Part shown: positions 50,291 through 60,560 of the stretch, one piece after another
How the letters are laid out: every line of letters begins with the position of its first letter
Numbering within the stretch: position 1 is the stretch's first letter
Assembly: GCA_947034895.1 (NCBI GenBank)
Contig: OX344765.1
Location: forward strand, 18,481,001 to 18,545,000
Direction: 5' to 3'
Source: Rhytidiadelphus loreus
Lineage: Eukaryota; Streptophyta; Bryopsida; Hypnales; Hylocomiaceae
DNA: 64,000 nt
Program-made: the position numbers and the translations under genes
Notes under the pieces: model-generated
The model's database searches: none
Seen by the model: only the letters and a program-made list of their open reading frames with translations
What the model was told of the DNA's origin: nothing

Positions 50291-50856
50291 CTCGGGGGGT
50301 GCACTTAGTTCTACTATAACAAACCACGTGCAAACAAATGGTTTCTAATAAACTATAATTTCAACCTAAAATTTTGAACATTGTTTAATAATGACTATAG
50401 CTTTCTATTGCCAAAATTTCCAACTAAAATAAAATATGAAATGATTTCTAAAAGAGGTTGAAAATGAACTAAAATGGCATGTTTTTCAACTCAAATAATT
50501 ATAGAGGACACATTTAGATGACCATTGAGTCAATATTCAACTCAAAATGAGCTTTCAATAATGAGTTATTTTTAGGAATTTTTTGTTCATTTTTTAGACA
50601 ATTTTTTCTTATATAATATAGGGGTGTGAAAGTTATTTTTCAGCTCTACAGTGTATCTTTTTACTTCAAAAACTTGTAACTAATTATTATTAACAAATAA
50701 AAATATCAATAATTCAAAACATAAACTTTCAAAGTAGGAAAATCTATTCATATTTTTTAAATTTTGTTTTATTTAAAATTTAAAAAGTATATAGGAGGTC
50801 CAAAGTTTTGTTCGCACGTGGTTTCTAATGGACATTCTAAATGACCCCTCCAAGAG
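50291..50856 (-). mobile_element. hAT-like MITE, copy C (inverted)
   Basis: Same family as the copies at 31427 and 52630 but reversed, about 566 bp. The left end CTCGGGGGGTGCAC is intact. The opposite end has decayed (GACCCCTCCAAGAG). The outer flank CACTAATC (50283-50290) is the inverse of copy D's target duplication. After the decayed end the sequence ACTGAT still resembles a damaged copy of it. Both terminal regions carry CACGTG. Confidence 0.82.
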
Positions 50857-52135
50857 ACTGATACCAGTTGGAAGCACGAAAGAAGAAGAAGTGCAAATTC
50901 TCTTGACTATAGACGACCTCCATGAAGTTCTTGAATCCTTCCAAATTCTCCATGTAGGATCATTCAATGAATCTCCTCTAAGGCATCACCCCCAACAAGC
51001 AACTCTACCATTTGTACTCTCACCATTGGCTCGTAATCGACTTGAAGTCCAATCATTTAGGCAACCGGGCACTAAAGTTTTAGGTTCAAAGGTCATTAAA
51101 TTTTGGACTCAACAACGTGGGATGTACATCATTCGGGACTTACGAGTGGAATTACCCGTGATTGGAGCATCGTTGAGTCGGACAAGGGGACATGTGGAAG
51201 TAGTTGATTTGGTCATCCCACGAGTGGCAGTGGTGTTGAAGAACGAGGGTCAATGTCGAGAAGTGGTGAGATACGTCTTTGAGGGTGCAATTCAATAGCC
51301 AACATTCTCATTGATTTTCGAGCTGGGGATTACTTATTCCACACCACATGGCAGTGGAAACAAGGTTGGTGGCTTGAGAGAGCATCTAGTGTTTGGGATT
51401 CTTTAACATTTGGTTTCCTTCACATAGAGGTGCCACCTACGATTTATTGTGAGGTTGTGGAAGGGACACATGAGGCTTGGCAGCTTTACATATAAACTTT
51501 GTTTTATATGTAAAAGTTGGATCCGCTTGGGAGGCCGGGTTATACTAGGAGCGGGACACCATTTTCCAGAGACATTATTTCTAACTCATCGGACACTAGT
51601 GTTGTTGTACCAATGCGCCCTCGAAGTCAGAGGCCCTTCTTTGGTAGAAGGATCCCAAGTGATTTTATTCCGGAGTTTATTGACGAGCAAATAGATTCGA
51701 TGGAAGATATTGAATGTGATGAGGGAGGAGAGCTACTGTCATCACAGCTGACCACATGATAACACTTGCTTATAGCAAATCTATATTTGCATGAGACGAA
51801 ATGACTATACCATATGGAGGTGGATGAGTTCCGAAATGCTAGTTTCAATCCATATATGGTGTGGAGGGCATTATTCGGGTGTCTTGAAGGGACACCTTTG
51901 GCAGACTATGGGGAATTTGAGCTTGCTCATTCCACCGAGATCTTAGCCTGACGGGATTACTACGCCCAAAACTATGCTGATGTTTGGGGAGGGGGATCCA
52001 CGACCATAGTGCCTAATAGCAAAGGAAAGGAAGAGGAAGAGGGTGCGAGCGTGGGAGGCCAAGAGGCCACCATGACTACGGGCCTAGTGCCAGTGCCAAA
52101 TCCAGTAAAGGAGTGGTTGTGAAACCATTTTCTAC
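50828..52135 (+). pseudogene. decayed ORF region between two inverted MITEs, product unknown
   Basis: The first frame, 50828-51298, encodes 156 residues without stop (mid part GSKVIKFWTQQRGMYIIRDL). Its first ten codons lie in the end of MITE copy C. After its stop, further segments in shifting frames look coding-like: STPHGSGNKVGGLREHLVFG near 51340, a frame ending in ELLSSQLTT at 51759, and MEVDEFRNASFNPYMVWRAL near 51814. The pattern is one longer gene broken by stops and frameshifts. I do not recognise the protein; it may be transposon-derived. Confidence 0.4.
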
Positions 52136-52621
52136 ACCTGTGTACTGAATATTATGGAGTTTTATTTCTTTACTATGCTATGGATGTCGCCAGTGTTAGT
52201 GCTTATGGTGATAGGATGTTTTTCGCATTGCTATCATTGTTTGCAGGTTTTTACCATGGTTGTGACTCACATCAGAAGTCACGAGGCGTTTTCCCTATGA
52301 CCATAGTGTCCACCGTTGGTCACGGACTATTGGACCTTGGTGTGGTTAGGTTGCTAGCCAATGACAGGGTCCATTGTTAATTTATTGCACGCTTTCTCTC
52401 ATGTTGGCTCAATATGATTTTGGCACGATGTGTTTGTGCATGACACGTACAATGTCCAAAAAATGTATTCTAAAAAAATTAAGAATCCCTTTTTGACTAC
52501 CAACAAGATCATAGAAAAAGTTTTTCAATATAATAATGGGAATCATGCTTATTTGTACAATTTTAGATGTATTAACCTTAAATAAAGCTTAAAATCTCAA
52601 GCTTGTGAACTTATCAACCTT
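52136..52621. other. intergenic DNA between decayed ORF and MITE copy D
   Basis: A 66-codon frame at 52180 has no recognised domain. The sequence becomes AT-rich toward the MITE. Confidence 0.4.
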
Positions 52622-52629
52622 GATTAGTG

Positions 52630-53192
52630 CTCGGGGGGTAATTTAGAGTGTCCATTAGAAACCACGTGCGAACAAAACTGTGGACCCCCTATATACTTTT
52701 TGAATTTTAAATAAAACAAAATTTAAAAAATATGAATAGATTTTCCTACTTTGAAAGTTTATGTTTTGAATTATTGATATTTTTATTTGTTAATAATAAT
52801 TAGTTACAAATTTTTGAAGTAAAAAGATACACTGTAGAGTTGAAAAATAACTTTCACACCCCTATATTATATAAGGAAAAATTGTCTAAAAAATGAACAA
52901 AAAATTCCTAAAAATAACTCATTATTGAAAGCTCATTTTGAGTTGAATATTGACTCAATGGTCATCTAAATGTGTCCTCTATAATTATTTGAGTTGAAAA
53001 AAATGCCATTTTAGTTCATTTTCAACCTCTTTTAGAAATCATTTCATATTTTATTTTAGTTGGAAATTTTGGCAATAGAAAGCTATAGTCATTATTAAAC
53101 AATGTTCAAAATTTTAGGTTGAAATTATAGTTTATTAGAAATCACTTGTTCGCACGTGGTTTGTTATAGTAGAACTAAGTGCACCCCCCGAG
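52630..53192 (+). mobile_element. hAT-like MITE, copy D, with intact target duplication
   Basis: A 563-bp element from CTCGGGGGG to CCCCCCGAG, flanked by the perfect 8-bp duplication GATTAGTG at 52622-52629 and 53193-53200. It is the best-preserved member with copy B. It inserted next to a sequence that recurs at about 53933-54026. Confidence 0.9.
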
Positions 53193-53200
53193 GATTAGTG

Positions 53201-53297
53201 TCAAAATTTGCCAAGGGAACTTGGAAAGCAGTGCATCGTTGATGCTACTTGCAAACTACAACTGCAACTAGAAATTTGCAACTACTAAACTTAGTTC
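53201..53297. repeat. duplicated segment K, copy 1
   Basis: It matches 53933-54026 in the same orientation (GGAAAGCAGTGCATCG, TGATGCTACT, GCAACT-rich run, CTAAACTTAG). Copy 1 has T or A at positions where copy 2 has C or G in CpG context, again like methylation decay. It borders MITE copy D. Confidence 0.8.
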
Positions 53298-53494
53298 CAT
53301 TGATGAGTGCCCTTCATCAACCTTGTTGATTGGATCCTTTTTCTTTGCAAAATTATCCCATCCAACTTTGCCACCAGTTCCATTCTCTAGTTTCCATTCT
53401 CCATGCTCTCTACACCAAAAAGGGGTGTCACACCTTCATGCACAATGGCTCCCCATTGGCTCCTCTTTTCCCTCACCAACTTCTCATTCTTCAT

Positions 53495-53570
53495 AGAACT
53501 ATGCTTCTCAGAGAAGATGTCACTACCCCTATTAGGGATAGTCACACCTCCTCTGAGAAGCAAATTTTCT
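53495..53570. repeat. imperfect hairpin inside an anonymous frame
   Basis: GCTTCTCAGAGAAGATGTCA is answered on the inverse strand by GCTTCTCAGAGGAGGTGTGA, giving arms of about 29 bp with a few mismatches around a CCCCTATTAGGG centre. It lies within a 121-codon + frame (53330-53695) of unknown product. Confidence 0.6.
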
Positions 53571-53932
53571 TAAAGAATACAAGCTTGGTGAGAGAAAAGA
53601 GCAACCAATGGGAAGGTGTTGTGCAAGGTGTGACCCCCCTTTTGAACGTGAGTACCATGGTTTTCTCAAAGAACCAATTGGATTCATTGTCATAAATGTG
53701 CACAAGTGGCGCATGCAATACAAACCTTGGACAAAACTCTGGTAGAAGTGAGCTACGGAAGAGTTAAAAATTCTTTGTGAAAATTTTCTTCAACCCCATT
53801 TCTTCACTTGCGGAGAAGAACAACAATTCAAAAACCTTGGAGATTGAGTGCTCTAGAAGCCACGGACAACCACACAGACACGAGAATTGAACTCCGGTTG
53901 AAGAAGGTGTGACTACCCGTATTGATGAGTGT

Positions 53933-54026
53933 CATAATTTGCCACGGGGACTCTGGAAAGCAGTGCATCGCTGATGCTACTCGCGAACTGCAACCGCAAC
54001 TACAAGTCTGCAACTGCTAAACTTAG
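53933..54026. repeat. duplicated segment K, copy 2
   Basis: Partner of 53201-53297, about 730 bp downstream, with more CpG (CATCGCTGATG, CTCGCGAACTG). It has no MITE at its start, so it may show the pre-insertion state (GATGAGTGTCA). Confidence 0.8.
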
Positions 54027-55287
54027 GCAGTCCGCTGATGTTCGCCCCTAATAACTGCAACTTACGAACTTTGCTCAGAATCCTCTTCAGAATTCACGTT
54101 GAATTGTTCCTTGGACTTCTGAAACGTCGTCTAAGTTACTCGTCGTCTCAGCTTGGCTGATGGGTTATTTTTTCTCCTGAAAACTAACACAACCGTTACT
54201 TGATTTCAATCTAAGCTAGCTCCGGTACGTAATGGATAGACTGTCGTTAAGTTCGGGTGCAGAGAAAGGTAGACGTCCGATATGATACTTACGTCCTGCT
54301 GGATTCTATATTGCTGGGGATAATTGAGAATTAATATTGCGTTGGTCCTGAGAATGTAAAATTCAAAATGGAGAATTATGTATCCAGGAACCAGTGAATT
54401 GGACTTTGTGGGAGCATTCCATCGGAGTCGACGTGAGCGGTACGTTAGATGAGCAATTACCCACGTGCCAAATTGGAAGTGCGCCGAGCTTGTGATTTAA
54501 TTGCTTCTCCGGACAGCTAGTATTGATAAGCAGCAGAAAGTCAGCAGGATATGCATCGATTTCTTGCTTTTAGCTCGTTGTACCGTTTTGGAACAGCTCG
54601 CTGGAATTGCTATCCAGAAGGACTACGTTTCTACGAAATCAAGTTTGAATAGCTTACATTCTTTTCATGTTTGGGCACACAAGGTGTGAACATGTGTATC
54701 CTCTTTGCACATGGGAATATCATGATTTTTTCTTATCATGTGTCAGGATCAAAAGCTAAGAAGACTTAAAAAAAAAAGGGGGTAGAAGGTAGTGTGCAGC
54801 TTGAAAAGCGACCTTCCTCTTCAAACCAACCCTATAATTAACTCTAGAATGGATATGAGGTGATTCTTGAATCAACCTCTTTAGCTATTGAGTGGATCGA
54901 GGATAAAGTATTATTTGTTTTAAGAGTCAATCATTCTCCTTGGTTTCCCCATACCTCTTTGCAAGTTGCAAAGGGAACGGATTTTGGGAGACCTACGGTT
55001 ACAAATAGGTGCCTACAATAGAAATCTTTGAAAATTCATGAGTAATTCAATAATGCTTCAAAAAAATATGAAATCACTTGTATTACATGTTTGCACCTAT
55101 TTCTCTTTGTCTAAAAAATGAGCTGAAAATCTTCCCATCCACTAAAACTTATTGAAAATGTAGAGCAAGCCCTTAAATGGTCACTTTTAGAGTGGAGTAC
55201 CATAGTAGATATCATGTCTTGGTCTTCTTTTTTATTTTTGAAATTTGGAAAGTATGTAATAAACATATTACATGGAAATGATTGAAC
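54027..55287. other. balanced to AT-rich intergenic DNA, no gene assignable
   Basis: A 62-codon frame at 54501-54689 has a reasonable amino-acid mix (IDKQQKVSRICIDFLLLARC) but no recognised domain or joinable exon. A CACGTG core is near 54,463. Confidence 0.4.
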
Positions 55288-55447
55288 ATTAGATGGGATT
55301 TGGCCCATCCGGAGGGCCATGAGTTCCCGACTGCAGGGAACACACTGCGCTGCGCCAGCGCAGCAGTCTGACGTGGCCGAGAGACGGCCGCGTCATTGGG
55401 GGAAAAAAAAAATTTAATCAACTTTCAGTTTCTCATTTTAGAAGCAA

Positions 55448-55481
<34 letters not shown>

Positions 55482-55577
55482 TTGTAATACAACACCCAAC
55501 GCTCCCTCGCTACATTGGGAACAGATTTGAGAAAGGCCCTAAAACGGCCCTCTAGTGTAGTTGAAACACATCTAATG
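55288..55577. mobile_element. CATTAG-ended TIR element, third copy
   Basis: The ends are CATTAGATG and CATCTAATG, with GC-rich sub-ends (GGATTTGGCCC; AACGGCCC). They enclose a GC-rich block with short inverted repeats (CTGCGCTGCGCCAGCGCAG) and a long T/A run. It resembles the elements at 22210 and 29438 in end type and layout. Confidence 0.65.
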
Positions 55578-55978
55578 ATAGATGGATAGTATATGATTGT
55601 CAAAATTAAAGCATATGAAGAGTGTTAAAATCTTTTAACTTTTTATTTATCCTAATGTTATAATCTTGCAATCTATGAAGTCAAAGTTTTCAACTTTTTT
55701 TGCCACACATTACCATAGTATTCTAGTACAATTTAATATGATCTATTTTTTTAAATTTTTAAATTTTTTTTATTTCATTTTTGTTCAGCGTGCTAAAAAT
55801 AAATTGAAAAAAGGCACTTTTTGACATTTTCTACCCTAAACCTACTCCATTCCATTTGAAATTCTTGTCAATCCTCTTTTAACTTCTTACTTAGAAAAAT
55901 CTTGAAGTTAGAAAAGAAAAGAGCCAAAGTTTGTACTTATGTGTACATACTAACATGCTTGCCTACAACTTAGGCATA

Positions 55979-56210
55979 TATAGAAAATAGTGAAATTAGG
56001 TTGCTCCACACTAATTTATTGACATTTGATACTATTTTCACTTATTGTACAAGAATGCACTACTTTTGAATTAGGTGTTGTTGTAATTGGGACTCATAAA
56101 CCTCCAAGTGTACAAATGAAAATATTTTAAAAATATTTGTTGACTTTGATGGCTTTCTTGATGTGAGCCAACCTAATTGTTACGGCAACCTAGTTTCACT
56201 ATTTTGTATA
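55979..56210. mobile_element. longer relative of the 107-bp MITE at 27725
   Basis: The left end AAAATAGTGAAATTAGGTTG and the right end (CGGCAACCTAGTTTCACTAT, then TTTG) are inverse matches of the same terminal sequence. The interior is about 170 bp and unrelated to the short copy. Non-coding. Confidence 0.8.
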
Positions 56211-57096
56211 GATGACTCTTTAGTACTTTTGATCATCTTTAAGTGGATGACAACTACACATAAAAGATTTTGAGTATGGTTTCTATTACTGCACTATCAT
56301 TGATCATATTGGGTCTTATTGACATTCAAAAAAGATTTTAGATTGTCTTTGTATGTATTTTTGGAACTCAATGGAAATAATCTATATATTTCACTAGTAC
56401 AAATGCAAGTCTAAAATTTTATGGATTTTCATTATTTCTATGTTAAACACATTAGAAATAATATATTTATTGTTCATAACAGAAATCATTTAGAAAATCT
56501 TGGTTATGGTATTAGACTTCTTTGTTATTCCAAACATATGCCAAACATAACATATCATAGTCTTCCACACAACATGATTATGATGATCACATTGGAAATA
56601 ATTTCTCCAACACTATATTGCAAGCATACAAGAAATATGGGATAATTTGGAGCAAGGAGTAAGCATAACTACTTTTACCAAAAATCGTGATAATTGCAAG
56701 CTTACTAGAACTTCATACCTTGTTGAAGCATATTAATTCAAATTTTTTCAAAATTCATTCAACTAAAAATTTGTGTAGATTAAAGTCTACTTTAATCTCC
56801 AAAAATCCATTTGTGATTTGAGTTCTCCAATCAAAAGTTATGAACAACGAAGGGTACAAGGAAATATTTTCTTATTCTCTCTCTATTTGAACTTTGTTTA
56901 TGATGAAAGAGACTGCTTCAATGTTACCATTCCCATAATTGGAAAGCTCATAATCTGTTTTACTCCCATATCCAACACTTTCCAGCAAATATGGAACAGC
57001 ACTTTAAAGAACAAGATTCCATACTTATGTTATTGATTCAATCATTTTCAACTCTTCTTGCTTTCTTTTTGGTGCTCATACCAGGTGACAATTTTT

Positions 57097-57224
57097 CAAT
57101 CTATGAGGAACAATAATTCCTTTTTACATATTTCAAGACTGATACATTTTGTATTTCTATACGTTTTGCACTTGTATTGGTCTTGAAATATGTAAAAAGG
57201 GATTTTTGTTCCTTATAGATTGTT
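57097..57224. repeat. hairpin with 43-bp arms
   Basis: CAATCTATGAGGAACAATAA and the bases that follow are answered inverted by a stretch ending in CCTTATAGATTG. The inner part (TTTTTACATATTTCAAGAC) pairs perfectly and the loop is about 42 bases. AATTGT-type flanks extend the pairing outward. It is probably a small foldback element. Confidence 0.85.
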
Positions 57225-57396
57225 TAACAATTTTTTTTGGACACACATAACCTTAGGATCTTAGACTGCACTAGTATAAAAATGTGTAGAATAAATGTTA
57301 GAACTTTTGGTTGTGTAGATTGCAAATTATTTGCAATTAAAGTGAAGAAAACATAATTTATCTTGCATTCTATATAAGATAAATTGTGATTAGACA

Positions 57397-57710
57397 CTAC
57401 ACTAAAAAGGATATTTAGTGTTCGCAACACTATTTACAAACCTTGACACTAAATATCATTAACCCTACTAAAGTAAGTAACATTAAATCTAATTTCTAAC
57501 ACTAAATGTACTCTGGTAAATCTGAAATCTGTACTCTATGGCAAATCTGAAATCTGAAATCTGAAATTTGGTAAATCTAAATGTACTCTATAGTATGCAT
57601 TGAAGTCTAGCACTACACTAATTGTCCTAAAATTGACATTTAGTGTAGAATCAAGTAGGGTGGTAATTACACTAAATGTAATCCAACACTAAATATCCTT
57701 TTTAGTGTAG
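57397..57710. mobile_element. TIR MITE with CTACACTAAAAAGG ends
   Basis: The 26-bp inverted ends begin CTACACTAAAAAGGATATTT and are identical on both sides. Read as CACTAAAAAGG flanked by TA on both sides, it fits a TA-targeting (mariner/Stowaway-like) element. A CACTA assignment is possible, but no 3-bp duplication is seen. Internally, short AATCTGAAATCTG repeats lie near 57,520-57,570. Confidence 0.8.
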
Positions 57711-60560
57711 CTTTTTATTGGACAATGTTTTGCATAACAACAAACTTCCATGTTGTACCATAATCAAAAAAGAATTTTTGACTTTTTGAGGGTTAGAATT
57801 GTCTTCACCATCCATGATGCTTTCACTACTATGTGATTAGAGAGAAACTACATTTTAGGAGTATCTTTGCCTTGTTGTCAAATTAAAAGCAACCAAAAAG
57901 CTCAAATCCAATGTTAAAAATAGTTTATTGGAAGTTAGAAACTAGCCTCCTAAGGCTTTTTCACAAGCCTCCCTTGAAATTTTTACTGGCCAACAATTCC
58001 AATTCTCCTCTTTCAAGTTGCAACTACTAAGATAAACTAGCCTATGACAAGCAAAATGATTGGTTTGCCTTGTTGGCATTGTTGAATATTTTAAAAATTA
58101 TTTTTACACAAAAAGACAATTATAAAAAGTGGAGAGAGCAATAGAATTTTTTTTGGCAAAGTATGAATTTGTTATGAATTTCAAAAGTGTACTACTCAAT
58201 TGGCCCCAAAGAGTCTCTAGACTACCCCAAAACCAACCAAAAAAAAAAGTGTATCCATAATGGTCATCTTACCCACATAAAGCAATCACAGTGTTTCCCA
58301 ACATGGCCACACAACATGAAGGCCTAATGAAACGTCACGTCATGTGATGAATTAACACTCAAAAGGTGGAAGTTCCTATTACAATCACTACTCACTCCAT
58401 TGCCATCATCCAAGACATTGATTACGACCATCAACTCCACCTAATGTAAGCTAACCCAAATTCTCATTTATTGAATATTTTTTGAGGTCATGGGTTGATG
58501 CAAGACTTTAAGTGGGTCATTCCCTAGGTGTGTCATGGGTCTCTTGCATGTCATAGGCTGGTTTACCTTACACACTTCCATGTAAATGTACGGTGCAATT
58601 CATTCCCATTTTTCCTTATATATATTTTTTATTTTTTATTTTTTTTATTTTTTTATTTTTAATGCATGATTTGGTAGATTCTCTGTGCACGGAAGCATGC
58701 CCTAAGTTATTTGGGTCCCATTAGGATGACCTCATGACCCTGTCTTATGGGAAGGAAGGGCAAATGGATAGGTCTGCCTGCCTGCAGAGATTTTTTTTAT
58801 ACCAGAGTTTGAATCTGTCTTCTTCTGAACTTCTGGCCAAACAAGGAATGTGGACTCAGTGTCGTCCCTTCCAATGCCAGCAATTTGATTCTTCACGTGT
58901 CCATTCCGTTGTCCGTGCTTTTGTACAAATTTTCATGGATGGACAAATTTGGACAACTATGGATGGAAGGAAGGAAGGTTTGTTAGGGTCGGTCAGTCGG
59001 TCAAACGAAGGTTTCAAAGTTGAACCCTTGAAAGACGCTACTGAGGACCCAAAGTGTCCCCACTGATGACTTCATTGTGAGTCCCTGTAGAAACAAAGAA
59101 TGCACCTATTATTGGTCCAATAATGGGAGCAGTTGGGTGACTACTCCTTGGTCATTGGGGGGCACACCCTTCCAGGCTAGGGTGAAATAGTTGTTGACTT
59201 TGGTTTTTAATTTTGCGGTAAGAAACCTCCTGCTCATAACTATTGGATTTGTACCCTTGACCTTGGAACACCGGGGTGGGGTCACGATGGAAATCATCCT
59301 TTTGGGTATTGTGTGAATCATAACCTTAAAAAAAGAATCAAGAATCATAACAAAAGTGGAGATGATAATGATAAATATCATGATATAATTGAACTTACAC
59401 TAAGAGAAATTTGATAGAAAAAGGTTTGAAAGTGGTGTATTTTAAGTTTTCAAGATGCTACCTTCAAAGTGTTACAAAAACTATAATTAAAAAAAATTAA
59501 AAAAAATTAAATTATTGGAGCTGCATTTTCTTAGTTAAGATTTAAACATTAAATATAAAAAAACTATATGAAAATTGAGGTTTGACTTTAAAATGTCCTT
59601 TGGACTTGCAAAGTTCTTCAAAGGTTAATTTGAATTGCTTTTGAAAAATGTGGCATTTGTATTTGTAAGGAGGTCCTAATAGTCCACTATTTGAGGAATT
59701 CTTTACATGAACTTCAACCATACTGGTGGGTGATTGTAAGAAACAATTGCACTATTTTTTGTGTTTTTAAAATTTTTTGGAAGTCAAGACTATAAGTAAA
59801 GTGACTACATCTTATTACTAATTTTTTAATTGAATTTGTAGGATCTAGAGTGTCCATTTTCTCCATGATTTTTTGCAGATTAGGCACAAGTTTCTTCTCC
59901 ATTTGTCCATGCAAATGAATGATATTCACTTTTCATCCTTTCTCTTTTTTAAGACGTATTTGGTGGTACTAGTAGGTCCTTTGTAGAACTTAGAACTACA
60001 CTCTAGTACTATTTTTGCGAATTGCCATAGAAACAACGTGCCCCAAATTGAAAAAGAATTTTAAAAAAATGGTGTACTATTTACAAATTTTTTGGGGATC
60101 ATTGTTGTGGACTTTTTTGATAAGGCATGTAACAAAGAAAAGTTGAATTTGCAATCATTCATGAACCACTAGAGCCTTTATATTGTAAACTTGTTCAAGC
60201 AAGAATCAAGCATTTGCAATACTATTTTTTGAATCACTTCCACAAGATAGGGTGAGGGATTTATGAAATGCTATAAAAATTTCACATTGTAACACCCCCA
60301 AAAGGTACTAAAAAATACTAAGCCCCCTCCACACAATGTCAAGTGTAATAGACCTTCAAAAGTACTATTCTATAGTCATTATATTTATAATAATAACCCC
60401 AACATATTCTCCTTGTGTGCATCCTTGGTAAAAAATTTAATGGGAATCTCAGTAGAACTCCAAAAATTATATACCTAAATCCAATTGCCACCCCAACATG
60501 TGACACAAAATAGTACAAGTGTGTGCGCTTGGATAAGTATGGAGCCCCAAGCTTTGTAAT
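57711..60560. other. AT-rich intergenic DNA between MITE and JAZ gene 2
   Basis: No gene recognised. There is a T-rich run at 58,620-58,665. Frames at 58734-59066 (+) and 59109-59381 (-) lack a domain. The part just above 60,300 would be downstream of JAZ gene 2. Confidence 0.45.

Noticed and set aside
53330..53695. 121-codon + strand open frame
   Set aside because: It contains an internal hairpin and lies next to a duplicated segment and a MITE. No domain is recognisable and no flanking exons could be found.
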